Shown here: positions 7,856-17,342 of the stretch, one piece after another
Position numbering within the stretch: the first letter of the stretch is position 1
How the letters are laid out: every line of letters starts with the position of its first letter
Source: Candidatus Neptunochlamydia vexilliferae
GTDB lineage: Bacteria > Chlamydiota > Chlamydiia > Chlamydiales > Simkaniaceae
DNA length: 42,319 nucleotides
Direction: 5' to 3'
Assembly: GCF_015356785.1 (NCBI RefSeq)
Contig: NZ_JAAEJV010000014.1
Coordinates: 1 to 42,319 of the forward strand
Notes under the pieces: generated by a model
Database searches by the model: none
The model's input: only the letters and a program-made list of their open reading frames with translations
Told to the model about the DNA's origin: nothing
Made by a program: the position numbers and the translations under genes

Positions 7856-10800
7856 CTTGAAACGAGTTCATTGTGGCACTGGTACTCTGGTCGATGAGCT
7901 GATTGTCTTGCACAGATCCGCCTCTTTCTCGTTTGTCAAAGTTTCTAAGCCCTGCGATAGCAAGTGCGCTATAAACATTGCCATCTTTTAGATCGAGGAC
8001 TCTATCAAAAACTGTGTTTAAGGCAGCTCCGATCCCTTTCTTAACGAGAGGAGTTGCAGCATCGGCTCCCATCTGAAGGAGGTGATGTCCCCAAGTTCCC
8101 GCTTTATCTCCTAAGGATTGGTGCTGTGTATCGATGGCATGACGGATTGTCGAGAGAAGGGTAACTTCATCTTTTGCTTTTTTCTGAAGCTCTGCTAGAG
8201 CTTGTTGTGCTATTGCGTATCGCTTATCTGCAATTGCGTTGGAAAGGGCTTCAATATGAGGAGCAAGTCTTTTTGCCATTTCGTATAGAGTACGCATTTG
8301 CGTGGCACATCTAGCTCCATCTTCTTTTGCTTTGAGAAGATCTATATTTCTCTTAAATTGGCTAAGGAACTTTCGGTGCTCCTCATTAAGATTTTCAAAG
8401 TCTTTTTCTTTAAGTAGCTTTTCCACTCTAGCGATGTAGGTAGCCTCTCTTGTTTGGGCAAGAGCGCGCTCGGGGATCAGCTGGTTTTCGATGAACGTCA
8501 CCTGGTCTAAAACGGCTTGGTTTGCTGGTGTAAGGAGGGGACTAAACTGTTCGGTAATCACGGCATCGAGCTTTTTCGAGCAGATCCTTTCGATCGTCTC
8601 TCGAATTTTTTTTTCGGTTTCGGCATGTTTTTCTCGAAGAGCTTTTTCAAAGTTCGCTGGAGTGAAATCTTCATGGCTTTTTTCGAAATGTTTTAGTAGG
8701 GCTTCATGATTCCCTATTTGCTTAATTTCTTCTTCGCTATAGAGATCTTGAAGGCAGCCATGCCTTGTTGGAAGGAAGGCTTCTGCAATACTTTCTAGAC
8801 TTCCATTCAGGATCATCTCCATATTTTCTTTGGTTCTCATCGCTTCATAAATAAGAGCGGTAATGTCACCAGCAATGGCGACGATTTGATCTTTTGCTAG
8901 ACCTTCAACTCCGTTCTTTAAATGCTGGAGGATGGTGTCAGCTTTTAGCTGTTGATCTCGAGAAAGCTTTGGTTTTTTCTCAAGTAACTTAATGAAGTTG
9001 CTAGCAAGTTCTCCAAAGAGCCTTTTTCCTTTTCTGGTCTCATGGTGTTCCATACCGTCTTCTCCATCCTCATCCATAGAGGCTTCAAACTCCTCTAGCT
9101 GAGTAAGGATAACGGTATTAAGCTGATGGGAAAGGGCCGAGCTTCCCATCACACCTTTCACTGAATGAAGGACATGCTCTCCAACCTTAAAGAGCTTTAG
9201 GGCAACGTTGGAACTTCCTTTAAGGGTAAGGAACTGGGCCCAGTCTGCAACGACAAGGAGGGGAAGCCCTAAGTAGGTAGCGGTAGCCCCTAACCCAGAA
9301 GCAATTATTCGTAAGGCTGCTTCTGTTTTAGAGTGACTACTTTCTACAGCTTCAGAAAGCTCTTGTCGCCACGTGGCAGCTTTTTCTCGAAGGGAGAGTC
9401 GACTTAACACCACTTTCAACCCATCTTTGATCACTCTGCGATAAAGTCTAGCAACATCGACTCCACCATTTTGGGCTGGATCACATAGGTTTTGGTGGAT
9501 TGTCTCTGACTTTCCTAAGAGAGAACTTCCTTTCTCCCACTGGTTATGAGCGTTAAGATAACGCAGAATCGCTTCGATCCCTATTTCAATGGGCTTATGA
9601 TGGACATTACTTAAGGGGTTGTTGATCGGTTCGAACATCAACGTTCTCATTTGAGCAACAACCGCTTCAATAAACCTTTTAGCAAAGATCTTCGTGAGTT
9701 TACGAACCAATGAGGTCATCATATACCCCGTTACTTTAGAGAAAAAACCGAGGTTGGAGTCTTCAATCCATTTATTAAGAGCCTTTTTAAAGGCCGCTTT
9801 TCTGTCTTCTCCTGTTTTTCCCCCAAGATCTTGGTTAAGCTTGTAATGCTCGCTGTTAATTCTTTCTGCATCCCAACCGATGAAGCTTCCAATCGCTTGC
9901 ACCGTTGCAAACTCAGTCAGGTTATTGATCATCTTATGTTTAGGGTCTGTAGCAGGGGTGAGCTGTTCAGTAGAAACCTCTTCGACAGGGCGGGTATTTT
10001 TGGTAAAATCGCGGGCAAGGTCACCAATCGCTGATGAAGCGGTCTCTTCGACTGCAAGGGTTTTCCTTGCAACAGGACCACTCTCAAAGAGCCCTTTAAG
10101 GATCTTCAAGGCTGCAGCTGGCTGGTTGGCCTTTGCCAAATTTGTTGCTTCATGGATTTTGGCCTCGACCTGCTCTGCTTCCTCATGGGTAAGGTCTGCT
10201 TTAATCAGAGAGTAAGCGCTATTAATAAGTCTATCAACTGTTGAGTAGATCCCTTGGAGCAACTCCGTTGCTCCCTCTAGGTAAGAGACTCCCTCAAGAA
10301 GGGTTAGGGCAATATCAACATTCTGGGATACTTCTTGGAGCGTTTTAGGGTTGCCATTTGTAAGGGCATTGATGGCTCCTTCGAGCTTTTTCATCTCAAG
10401 AACACGGGTAACCGCATGGAAAAAGATAGGATGGATGTTTTCACCCTCTTTCTCTTTTTCTAAAAACTTTTTTCCCCAAGCGATTTGACCTGCTTTTTCT
10501 ATTTGAACATCTGAGCCGACCTCTCCATACTCTATAGCCGCATGGTAAAGGGCTAGAGCAAAGTCATCACTATTTAAGCTTTCTTGCACATGGCTTTCAA
10601 TGAAGGTTGCAATTTGCTCTATAACACCTTCATGATCTTCAAAATTAACCTCAAGGTCTTTAAATTCGGGGTAGGCCGATTTTAATATTTTCACATCGAT
10701 TTTGAGGTTATGTTGGATGACAAGGTCATTTCCTCCCGCTCTTACTCGGTCTAAGATCTGTTTTAAAGGAGGGGTAGGAAGAGCGCTTTTTGGTTTTGCT

Positions 10801-12056
10801 TTTGATCCACAAAAAGAAACCACATTAGTCTTAAAAACTTCAAGGATTTCTCGGAGACTCTCCATTGTCGTTTTAGGAAGAATTTTCTCTCCATATGAGG
10901 TAACGGTATCGAGTGTTTTTTCAATTTCAGAGCTTCCATCTCCAGTCACTCCATAGATCCTCTTAAGCTTAAGCAGAGCAGCACCATATTTTCTATTTTG
11001 CAAATAGGTAAAGGCCTCATTAATATCTTCGGTTTGGAAGCGGTTATAAGTCGCATCGATATAACGCTTAACAAGAGCTCCAAAACGGGCTTTGAAATCT
11101 TTGGCTCTAGTCATAAAAGGATGTCTTCTCAGGGCATCAATTGCTTGGTCGACCTTTTCTGGTAAAAGCCCTTGGCCATTCTCTAAGTCATGCATGATTT
11201 TATCGAACTTTTCGATCTCAAGAGCTTCTGCAACAGCCAAAAAGAGAGTCTTATCTGTCGATAGTTCAAGATTAGGCTGAACCTTTTTTTTAATAAAATT
11301 GGTTAAAGCAGGCTCAATCATATCAATAAGTTTTTTATTGCCACGATTTCCCATCACATCATTATAGACCCCTTTAAATAAGGGATGAGATTTCTCAAGT
11401 TCTTTCAGGTCGTTTGCTAGTGTATTGTGGACAAGCTGAGGGAGAGATCCATTGAGATTAAACCTAAATTTTGCAAGGTCACTCATGAGCTTGTGAAGAG
11501 GAAGGGGAGGAAGCTCGAGGGGAGTCAGTCCTTCGATGCCACCAAACTCCTCTTTAAAGACCTTCTTGGCTTTTCTAGCGATGGCTCCCACACCTTTTTG
11601 AACCGCACCTTTCTGCTCCTCGACCTCTTTTTCAACGAGTTTTAATGCTTTTCCTGTAAGCTCTTTTAATTTGTTATGGTCAGGTCCTTTTAAAGCTAGA
11701 AAGTCTGCTAAATTTGCATAGAGATCTGCAAGAGCCCCTGCTTGTTTTTGCGAAGAACTTGCTGTGAAATTACTTTCAAGGTCTTCGCTTACCTCTTTAA
11801 TCGTGACTTGGATGTGAGGAGCGAGCTGCTGCAACCGATTATAGTTATTCTGGTCGATCGCCTTGTCAAATTCTTCTAAACATTTTTTGAGTTTCTTCAT
11901 ATTGTCTGAAGCGCTTCCTGTGAGCTTTGCAAGCTCAGGAAGGAGAACGAGTAAGGGAGAAATAGCCTTATAAAAGCTATAGGCTCCATTAAGGGTGCTG
12001 GCACCGGGGATTTTATCGACAAGTGAAGCGCCAAGATCATACAAAGGGTAGGACAT
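7848..12056 (-). CDS. Large helical protein of unknown function (1402 aa)
   Basis: I do not recognise this protein. It has no Sec signal peptide and is almost entirely predicted amphipathic helix, rich in Lys, Glu, Leu and Ala. Near residues 910-945 there is a hydrophobic stretch (I-I-A-S-G-L-G-A-T-A-T-Y-L-G-L-P-L-L-V-V) that could be one or two membrane segments. A heavily charged Glu/Asp-rich loop (S-M-D-E-D-G-E-D-G-M) follows. Size, helical build and lack of domains fit an export-dependent, host-directed protein of Chlamydiota, but that is inference. It is a single gene with its own strong promoter at 12092-12119 and an AGAGG ribosome binding site. Confidence 0.85.
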   Translation of the reverse strand: MSYPLYDLGASLVDKIPGASTLNGAYSFYKAISPLLVLLPELAKLTGSASDNMKKLKKCLEEFDKAIDQNNYNRLQQLAPHIQVTIKEVSEDLESNFTASSSQKQAGALADLYANLADFLALKGPDHNKLKELTGKALKLVEKEVEEQKGAVQKGVGAIARKAKKVFKEEFGGIEGLTPLELPPLPLHKLMSDLAKFRFNLNGSLPQLVHNTLANDLKELEKSHPLFKGVYNDVMGNRGNKKLIDMIEPALTNFIKKKVQPNLELSTDKTLFLAVAEALEIEKFDKIMHDLENGQGLLPEKVDQAIDALRRHPFMTRAKDFKARFGALVKRYIDATYNRFQTEDINEAFTYLQNRKYGAALLKLKRIYGVTGDGSSEIEKTLDTVTSYGEKILPKTTMESLREILEVFKTNVVSFCGSKAKPKSALPTPPLKQILDRVRAGGNDLVIQHNLKIDVKILKSAYPEFKDLEVNFEDHEGVIEQIATFIESHVQESLNSDDFALALYHAAIEYGEVGSDVQIEKAGQIAWGKKFLEKEKEGENIHPIFFHAVTRVLEMKKLEGAINALTNGNPKTLQEVSQNVDIALTLLEGVSYLEGATELLQGIYSTVDRLINSAYSLIKADLTHEEAEQVEAKIHEATNLAKANQPAAALKILKGLFESGPVARKTLAVEETASSAIGDLARDFTKNTRPVEEVSTEQLTPATDPKHKMINNLTEFATVQAIGSFIGWDAERINSEHYKLNQDLGGKTGEDRKAAFKKALNKWIEDSNLGFFSKVTGYMMTSLVRKLTKIFAKRFIEAVVAQMRTLMFEPINNPLSNVHHKPIEIGIEAILRYLNAHNQWEKGSSLLGKSETIHQNLCDPAQNGGVDVARLYRRVIKDGLKVVLSRLSLREKAATWRQELSEAVESSHSKTEAALRIIASGLGATATYLGLPLLVVADWAQFLTLKGSSNVALKLFKVGEHVLHSVKGVMGSSALSHQLNTVILTQLEEFEASMDEDGEDGMEHHETRKGKRLFGELASNFIKLLEKKPKLSRDQQLKADTILQHLKNGVEGLAKDQIVAIAGDITALIYEAMRTKENMEMILNGSLESIAEAFLPTRHGCLQDLYSEEEIKQIGNHEALLKHFEKSHEDFTPANFEKALREKHAETEKKIRETIERICSKKLDAVITEQFSPLLTPANQAVLDQVTFIENQLIPERALAQTREATYIARVEKLLKEKDFENLNEEHRKFLSQFKRNIDLLKAKEDGARCATQMRTLYEMAKRLAPHIEALSNAIADKRYAIAQQALAELQKKAKDEVTLLSTIRHAIDTQHQSLGDKAGTWGHHLLQMGADAATPLVKKGIGAALNTVFDRVLDLKDGNVYSALAIAGLRNFDKRERGGSVQDNQLIDQSTSATMNSFQVM

Positions 12057-12091
12057 GATAATTACCTCTATTATTTTATTATTATGACACG

Positions 12092-12119
12092 ATTATAGCA
12101 TAGTCGCTATTAATGTAAA
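12092..12119 (-). promoter_or_regulatory. Strong sigma-70-type promoter of the 1402-aa gene
   Basis: Minus strand: TTTACA (12114-12119), 16-base spacer, TATAAT (12092-12097), with TGC directly before the -10, an extended -10 element. The surrounding 12057-12202 region is very AT-rich. It is the best consensus promoter in the window. Confidence 0.7.
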
Positions 12120-12202
12120 CACTAAATAAATAATTAAGCGTTTTTTATAAAATAAAAAAGTTTTAATTATACAATTTAACGCTGTTGTTATAAAAAAAGG
12201 AC

Positions 12203-14854
12203 ATGGAAAAAAACAGAATTTTTTTTGAATATGGGGAGGAAGAGCTCCGCCTTTTGCAAAAGGGGGGAGATGTCTTTCCTTGGAAGAAGTGGGGGCCCTA
12301 TGTCTCTGAGCGTTCGTGGGGTACGGTCCGGGAGGACTATAGTGGAGATGGAAATGCTTGGGACCACTTCCCCTATGAGATGGCCCCTTACCGGACCTAT
12401 CGGTGGGGCGAGGATGGAATCGCTGGCTTTTGCGACCGGTATCAGATTTTGGCTCTTACCCACGCCTTTTGGAATGGAAAAGATCCCATTTTGAAGGAAA
12501 GACTTTATGGAGTGGGGACCCATCAGGGGAACCATGGAGAAGATGTTAAAGAATATTATTACTATTTAGACGGGGTTCCTACCCACTCCTATATGCGCTA
12601 TCTCTATAAGTATCCGTGCGAAGAGTACCCTTATGAGAAGCTTGCTGAGGAAGGGCGACAGCGGGGGATCGAAGAGCGGGAATATGAGCTTGTCGATACG
12701 GGGATTTTTAATGGGGGGCGCTATTTTGACATCTATATCGAGTATGCCAAGGGGGGCAAGGATGACATCTGCGTCAAGCTAACCATCGAGAATAGGAGCT
12801 CCCAGGAGGAGTCGATCCATGTGATTCCCCAGCTGATCTTTCGCAATACGTGGGGATGGGGCGAGGAGAGACTTCCTGAGCCGGTGATGCGGCGAGGCAA
12901 GGGGGGATGCATCGAGGCCGATGATAGTATGGCCCAGTCGCCTAGCCGTTTAAGCTTTGATTACCATGTAGGAAAGCGCTATTTTTATGCCGATGAGCGG
13001 GCCGAGATCCTCTTTACCAACAATGAGACCAATAAAGAGCATCTCTATGGAGAAAAAAGTGAGACCCCTTATACGAAAGATGCCTTTCACCGCTATATTG
13101 TTTTAGACGATAAGGAGAAGGTGAACCCTGAGGAGAAGGGGACCAAAGCTTGTTTCTACTTTAGGGACTTAAAAGTGCCTGCTGGAGGGAAGGAAGAGAT
13201 CCTCCTCCGTTTGACCAATACACCGCTGAAGCATCCGCTAACGGGGGTCGAGGAGACGATCCATAAACGGAAGCGGCAGGCTGATGAATACTATGCGGGG
13301 ATCCATCCGAAAGGGGCCACTGAAGAGGAAAAGATCATCCAGCGGCAGGCTTTAGCGGGGATGATTTGGACCAAGCAGATCTACCTATACGATGTGAACC
13401 TGTGGCTCAAAGGGGACAATCCTGAGGAGCCTCCTCCTCAGTCGCGGGAAAGTATCCGAAATACCCACTGGAAACACCTTATCTCAAAGCGGATCATTTC
13501 GATGCCCGACAAGTGGGAATATCCTTGGTTTGCGGCGTGGGACTTGGCATTTCACTGTATATCTCTTGCCCTTACCGATATGGATTTTGCGAAGGACCAA
13601 CTGTGGTACCTCCTTTTTGATCAGTTTCAACATCCCAACGGGCAGGTTCCTGCTTATGAGTGGGAGTTTTCTGACCTCAACCCTCCGGTGCAGGGATGGG
13701 CAGCCCTCCGCCTCTTTAACATGGATGGGAAGAAGGATACCGCCTTCTTGAAGAAGTGTTTTCATAAGCTCCTTCTCAACTTTGCCTGGTGGGTCAATAA
13801 GGTCGATGCAAAGGGGAATAACGTCTTTGAGGGGGGCTTTCTTGGGATGGATAACATCACCGTTGTCGACCGGAGTCAGGAGATTCCCGGCGGCGGGAAG
13901 ATCGAGCAGTCCGATGGAACGGGATGGATGGGCTTTTTCTGCCTTAACCTGATGCGGATGGCTCTCGAGCTTGCTAAAGAGGATTCTGTTTACGAGGGGA
14001 TGGCGATCAAGTTTTATGAGCACTTTGTCTATATTGCCAATGCCTTAGTTGCTGCCGAAAACCGAGAGGTCCAAAACTGGGACGAAGAGGATGGCTTTTT
14101 CTACGACGTCCTCACCGGTTGCAAGACCAATAACCATATCCGGATCAAGGTCCGCTCGATGGTGGGGCTTATCCCTCTTTATGCTGTCGATTGCATTACC
14201 GCTGAGGAGCTTGACCAGTTCAAAGGGTTTGCCGAGAGCTTCCAGTGGTTTACCAAAAACCGGGAAGATATCTGTAGCCGTTGTGTCACCCCCATCGAGC
14301 AAGACGGAAAGAAAAAGTATCTCCTCACCCTCATGGAACCTGAAAAAATTGGACGGGTTCTCGAAAAGGTGTGGGATCCCAATGAATTCCGCTCTGACTA
14401 CGGAATCCGCAGTCTTTCGAAATATCATGAGAAAAACCCTTACGAGCTTTTAGGGAGCCGGATCAAGTATGAGCCGGCAGAGGCCGAGTCGACCCTCATG
14501 GGAGGAAACTCGAACTGGCGGGGGCCGATCTGGTTTCCCACCTCATTCCTCTTTATCGAAGCGCTCAAAACCTTAGGAGAGCACACAGGAGATCAGATTA
14601 AAGTGGAGGGGAAAACGCCCCACGAAATGGCCCACTACTTTGCCGATGCTCTCATCAACCTTTTCAAAAAGGATTCTGAAGGAAAACGCCCCATCTATGG
14701 GGACTATGACCTCCTTCAAAACGAGCCTCATTTCCAAGATCTTATTCTTTTTTATGAGCACTTTCATGGCGATACGGGGCGGGGGCTGGGCGCTTCGCAC
14801 CAAACCGGCTGGACGGGTCTCGTTGCCAATCTTATTGCTGAATGGCGTAAGTGA
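12203..14854 (+). CDS. Glucosidase, GH63-type (mannosyl-oligosaccharide glucosidase-like)
   Basis: 883 residues, matching bacterial GH63-type glucosidases, which release glucose from the non-reducing end of alpha-linked glucosides. The N-terminal part (to about 380) is beta-rich, starting E-N-R-I-F-F-E-Y-G and including a R-S-W-G-T-V-R-E-D-Y-S segment. The C-terminal alpha-toroid carries W-F-A-A-W-D-L-A-F-H at about 444-453 and N-W-R-G-P-I-W-F at about 772-779, both hallmarks of the clan. There is no signal peptide, so it should be cytoplasmic and may act on storage glucan or host-derived sugar. AAGG precedes the ATG. It ends five bases from the inactive toxin gene on the other strand. Confidence 0.85.
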   Translation: MEKNRIFFEYGEEELRLLQKGGDVFPWKKWGPYVSERSWGTVREDYSGDGNAWDHFPYEMAPYRTYRWGEDGIAGFCDRYQILALTHAFWNGKDPILKERLYGVGTHQGNHGEDVKEYYYYLDGVPTHSYMRYLYKYPCEEYPYEKLAEEGRQRGIEEREYELVDTGIFNGGRYFDIYIEYAKGGKDDICVKLTIENRSSQEESIHVIPQLIFRNTWGWGEERLPEPVMRRGKGGCIEADDSMAQSPSRLSFDYHVGKRYFYADERAEILFTNNETNKEHLYGEKSETPYTKDAFHRYIVLDDKEKVNPEEKGTKACFYFRDLKVPAGGKEEILLRLTNTPLKHPLTGVEETIHKRKRQADEYYAGIHPKGATEEEKIIQRQALAGMIWTKQIYLYDVNLWLKGDNPEEPPPQSRESIRNTHWKHLISKRIISMPDKWEYPWFAAWDLAFHCISLALTDMDFAKDQLWYLLFDQFQHPNGQVPAYEWEFSDLNPPVQGWAALRLFNMDGKKDTAFLKKCFHKLLLNFAWWVNKVDAKGNNVFEGGFLGMDNITVVDRSQEIPGGGKIEQSDGTGWMGFFCLNLMRMALELAKEDSVYEGMAIKFYEHFVYIANALVAAENREVQNWDEEDGFFYDVLTGCKTNNHIRIKVRSMVGLIPLYAVDCITAEELDQFKGFAESFQWFTKNREDICSRCVTPIEQDGKKKYLLTLMEPEKIGRVLEKVWDPNEFRSDYGIRSLSKYHEKNPYELLGSRIKYEPAEAESTLMGGNSNWRGPIWFPTSFLFIEALKTLGEHTGDQIKVEGKTPHEMAHYFADALINLFKKDSEGKRPIYGDYDLLQNEPHFQDLILFYEHFHGDTGRGLGASHQTGWTGLVANLIAEWRK

Positions 14855-14858
14855 CTTC

Positions 14859-15125
14859 TTAAAAAAGATCTGTGTGAGTACCTGTTCTAACTAGGATTAG
14901 AGTTTTCCTAATCAGTTGGTAAACAAGGAGCCAATCGGGCTCAATATGACACTCCCAATGATCTCTATAGTTTCCTATTAACTTATGGTTTCTAAACTTT
15001 GGAGGTAATGGTTCTTCTTACATAAGAAGATAGATAACATCGGTTAGTTTCTTTGTGTTTTTTCCTCGACGTTTCATCTTTTTCACGTCTTTTTGGAACG
15101 TATTTGTATATTCTACAGAAAGCAT
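14859..15125 (-). pseudogene. YafQ-like mRNA interferase toxin interrupted by one in-frame stop
   Basis: The frame starts at the ATG at 15123-15125, overlapping the antitoxin stop as TAATG. It runs 35 codons, meets TAA at 15018-15020, then continues in the same frame to the final TAA at 14859-14861, 88 codon positions in all. Past the stop the YafQ active-site pattern is intact: His47, His60, Asp64, Trp65, His84, Phe88. These have the same spacing as His50, His63, Asp67, Trp68, His87, Phe91 of E. coli YafQ as I remember it. YafQ toxins cleave mRNA on the ribosome. Only a point nonsense change, not a frameshift, separates this copy from a full toxin, so inactivation looks recent (or is a sequencing error). 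Confidence 0.85.
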
Positions 15126-15367
15126 TATATTCCTAGCTTATCACAGAGATCTTCAAAGTCATTTGCTTTGATTGTTTTTCGTTTTCTAGCATCTTCCATT
15201 GCTTTTTGTGTTTCTTTGTTAGGCTTTTTTGTTGGGTGTAGAGCTGGTTCTAGAGAAGTTAGAACAAACTCCCTAATAGTAAGCCCCTGAGAATTAGCAA
15301 GAACTTTTAGACGTCGGTGATCTTTTGTTGGAATGTCAATAGACATTCGAGTCATTTGAGTAGCCAT
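15125..15367 (-). CDS. Type II antitoxin, ribbon-helix-helix type
   Basis: 80 residues. The N-terminal M-S-I-D-I-P-T strand followed by two helices (about 16-45) is a ribbon-helix-helix DNA-binding fold as in DinJ/RelB and CopG-like antitoxins. The C-terminal tail is charged and should wrap the toxin. It is first in the operon and overlaps the YafQ-like toxin start by one base. AAGGAGAG precedes the start by four bases, and the promoter carries a palindrome that fits autorepression. The partner toxin is interrupted, so this may now be a solitary antitoxin. Confidence 0.85.
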   Translation of the reverse strand: MATQMTRMSIDIPTKDHRRLKVLANSQGLTIREFVLTSLEPALHPTKKPNKETQKAMEDARKRKTIKANDFEDLCDKLGI

Positions 15368-15390
15368 AGCATCTCTCCTTATTTTCCCTT

Positions 15391-15419
15391 ATTATATCAG
15401 ATATAAGTATTTAAGTATT
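15391..15419 (-). promoter_or_regulatory. Antitoxin promoter with overlapping palindromic operator
   Basis: The minus-strand -10 is TATAAT (15391-15396) preceded by TGA, an extended -10. It is partly covered by the perfect 15-base palindrome TTATATCAGATATAA at 15392-15406. Two direct AAGTATT copies follow at 15405-15411 and 15413-15419. This is the expected layout for autoregulation by the ribbon-helix-helix antitoxin. Confidence 0.6.
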
Positions 15420-15487
15420 TCTATCTATTTCAACAAGAGAATTTTACGCTTTTCATGGTTTAGTGAAAAGAATTGTCTTCTTGTGAG

Positions 15488-17332
15488 TTATTCAACGGTA
15501 ACTGATTTAGCAAGGTTGCGGGGTTGATCGATGTCGGTACCCTGGATTTTTGCGACGTAGTAGGCAAAGAGCTGTCCGGCAACTGAGTAGGGGATCGAGG
15601 CGAGGGGATCGATCACTTTGGGGATCCAGAGGACATCGTTTGTAATGGTCAGGACCTCCTCTTTTCCCTTCGGAGCAAAGGCGAGGATGGAGCCGCCGCG
15701 CGCTTTGATCTCCATCAAATTGCTCATCATCTTATCAAAGGTTTGAAGGTTGCCGCAGAGGCCGATGACGGCTAAGTCGGGATTTACAAGGGCGATGGGG
15801 CCATGCTTCATCTCACCAGCGGGGTAGCCATTTGCATTCAGATAACTAATCTCTTTGAGCTTGAGAGCTGCTTCTAAACTTGTGGGATACATGTAACGCC
15901 GCCCCATAAAAAAAAAGTGCTCAAAGGATGCATACTTTTCGGCGTAGGCCTCAATCTGCGACCCTTGCGCGAGCACTTGGGTGATCTTATGGGGGAGGTG
16001 TTTGAGCTCTTTGATAAATTGCTGCCCTTCCTCCTCACTGAGGTGGCGGAGGCGGGCCATGTGGAGGCAAAGGAGGGAAAGAACTGTCAGCTGACTGGTG
16101 AAAGCTTTGGTCGAGCAGACACTTACCTCAGGTCCCGCTCTTAAAAAGAGGAAAGAGTCGGTTTCGCGGACAAGTGTCGAGTGGTCAACATTGCAGAGAG
16201 CAACCACCTTGGCCCCTTTTGCTTTTGCTTCACGGACGGCAGCGATCGTATCAGCTGTTTCTCCCGATTGGCTAATGGCGATGACGAGGGTATCTTCAGA
16301 GATAATGGGGTTGGTATAGCGGAACTCCGAGGCGATTTCCACTTCGGTGGGGATCCGGGCGAGGTGTTCGAACTGCGAGGCGGCAATGGAGCCCGCATGC
16401 CAAGAGCTTCCGCAGGCTAAGATGAGGATCCGGTTGACCGACTGCAGTTTTTGATCGGAAAGCTTGAGCCCTTCTAGCTCTGCTTTTCCAAACTCTTCGC
16501 ACAGGCGTCCTGCCATTGCCTGTTGAACCGTTTGCGGCTGCTCAAAGATCTCTTTGAGCATGTAATGGTCATACCCATTTTTCGAGACAGAGGTATTTTC
16601 AAAAGCAACCGTTGTCAGCTTTTTCTCTACCTTGCGCCCATGGGTATTATAGAGGGTAAAGCTGTTGTGCTTGAGGAGGACCACCTCATCATCTTTGAGG
16701 TAGAGGACGTCGAGCACCTTTCCGTTAAAAGAGTTTGCATCAGAGGAGAGATAAGCCTCTCCCGTTTTGGGATCCATCCCGACGACGAGGGGACTTTCTC
16801 TAGAGGCGCCAATAATCTCATTAGGGTGATCTTTATGGATGATCGCCAGGGCAAAAGAACCATGGAGTTCTCGGAGCGCTTTTTGGACCGCTGTCCGGAG
16901 GTTTCCCTGATAGTAGTGAGAGATCAAAGCAGCGATCACTTCGGTGTCGGTATCAGAAGAAAACTGTACCCCTTTTTGAATCAGTTTTTCCCGGATAGCA
17001 TGGTGATTTTCGATGATTCCATTATGGACAATTGCCAAGGTCTCTTCTTGGTCAAGATGGGGGTGAGCATTTTCCTGGTTAGGGATTCCATGCGTGGCCC
17101 AGCGGGTATGGGCAATGGCACTTTCCAGCTCGAGGTTTTCCTCGGTGACCGCCTCTTCGAGCGCGCCCACCTTGCCTGCTCGTTTACAAGCCCGGATCTT
17201 CCCATCGATCATCCCTGCAATGCCCGAAGAGTCGTAACCCCGATACTCGAGAAGTTTTAGCCCATCGATGCAGACATCGACAGAACTCCTAAGCTCTTTG
17301 GGGGAGCGAATGTAACCAAATATTCCACACAT
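15488..17332 (-). CDS. glmS: Glutamine-fructose-6-phosphate aminotransferase
   Basis: 614 residues, the standard length. GlmS makes glucosamine-6-phosphate from fructose-6-phosphate and glutamine, the entry step to UDP-GlcNAc for peptidoglycan and lipid A. Cys2 after the initiator Met (M-C-G-I-F-G-Y) is the class II amidotransferase nucleophile; H-T-R-W-A-T-H-G is typical of the glutaminase domain. Two SIS domains follow, with a C-G-S-S-W-H-A-G block and the S-Q-S-G-E-T-A-D-T sugar-phosphate loop, and the end is D-Q-P-R-N-L-A-K-S-V-T-V-E as in the family. It follows the methyltransferase gene by ten bases. No glmS ribozyme could fit in that gap. Confidence 0.97.
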   Translation of the reverse strand: MCGIFGYIRSPKELRSSVDVCIDGLKLLEYRGYDSSGIAGMIDGKIRACKRAGKVGALEEAVTEENLELESAIAHTRWATHGIPNQENAHPHLDQEETLAIVHNGIIENHHAIREKLIQKGVQFSSDTDTEVIAALISHYYQGNLRTAVQKALRELHGSFALAIIHKDHPNEIIGASRESPLVVGMDPKTGEAYLSSDANSFNGKVLDVLYLKDDEVVLLKHNSFTLYNTHGRKVEKKLTTVAFENTSVSKNGYDHYMLKEIFEQPQTVQQAMAGRLCEEFGKAELEGLKLSDQKLQSVNRILILACGSSWHAGSIAASQFEHLARIPTEVEIASEFRYTNPIISEDTLVIAISQSGETADTIAAVREAKAKGAKVVALCNVDHSTLVRETDSFLFLRAGPEVSVCSTKAFTSQLTVLSLLCLHMARLRHLSEEEGQQFIKELKHLPHKITQVLAQGSQIEAYAEKYASFEHFFFMGRRYMYPTSLEAALKLKEISYLNANGYPAGEMKHGPIALVNPDLAVIGLCGNLQTFDKMMSNLMEIKARGGSILAFAPKGKEEVLTITNDVLWIPKVIDPLASIPYSVAGQLFAYYVAKIQGTDIDQPRNLAKSVTVE

Positions 17333-17342
17333 AGCTGTGATT

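Noticed and set aside
15488-15520. glmS ribozyme or riboswitch
   Set aside because: The gene before glmS ends only ten bases upstream, leaving no room for a ribozyme.
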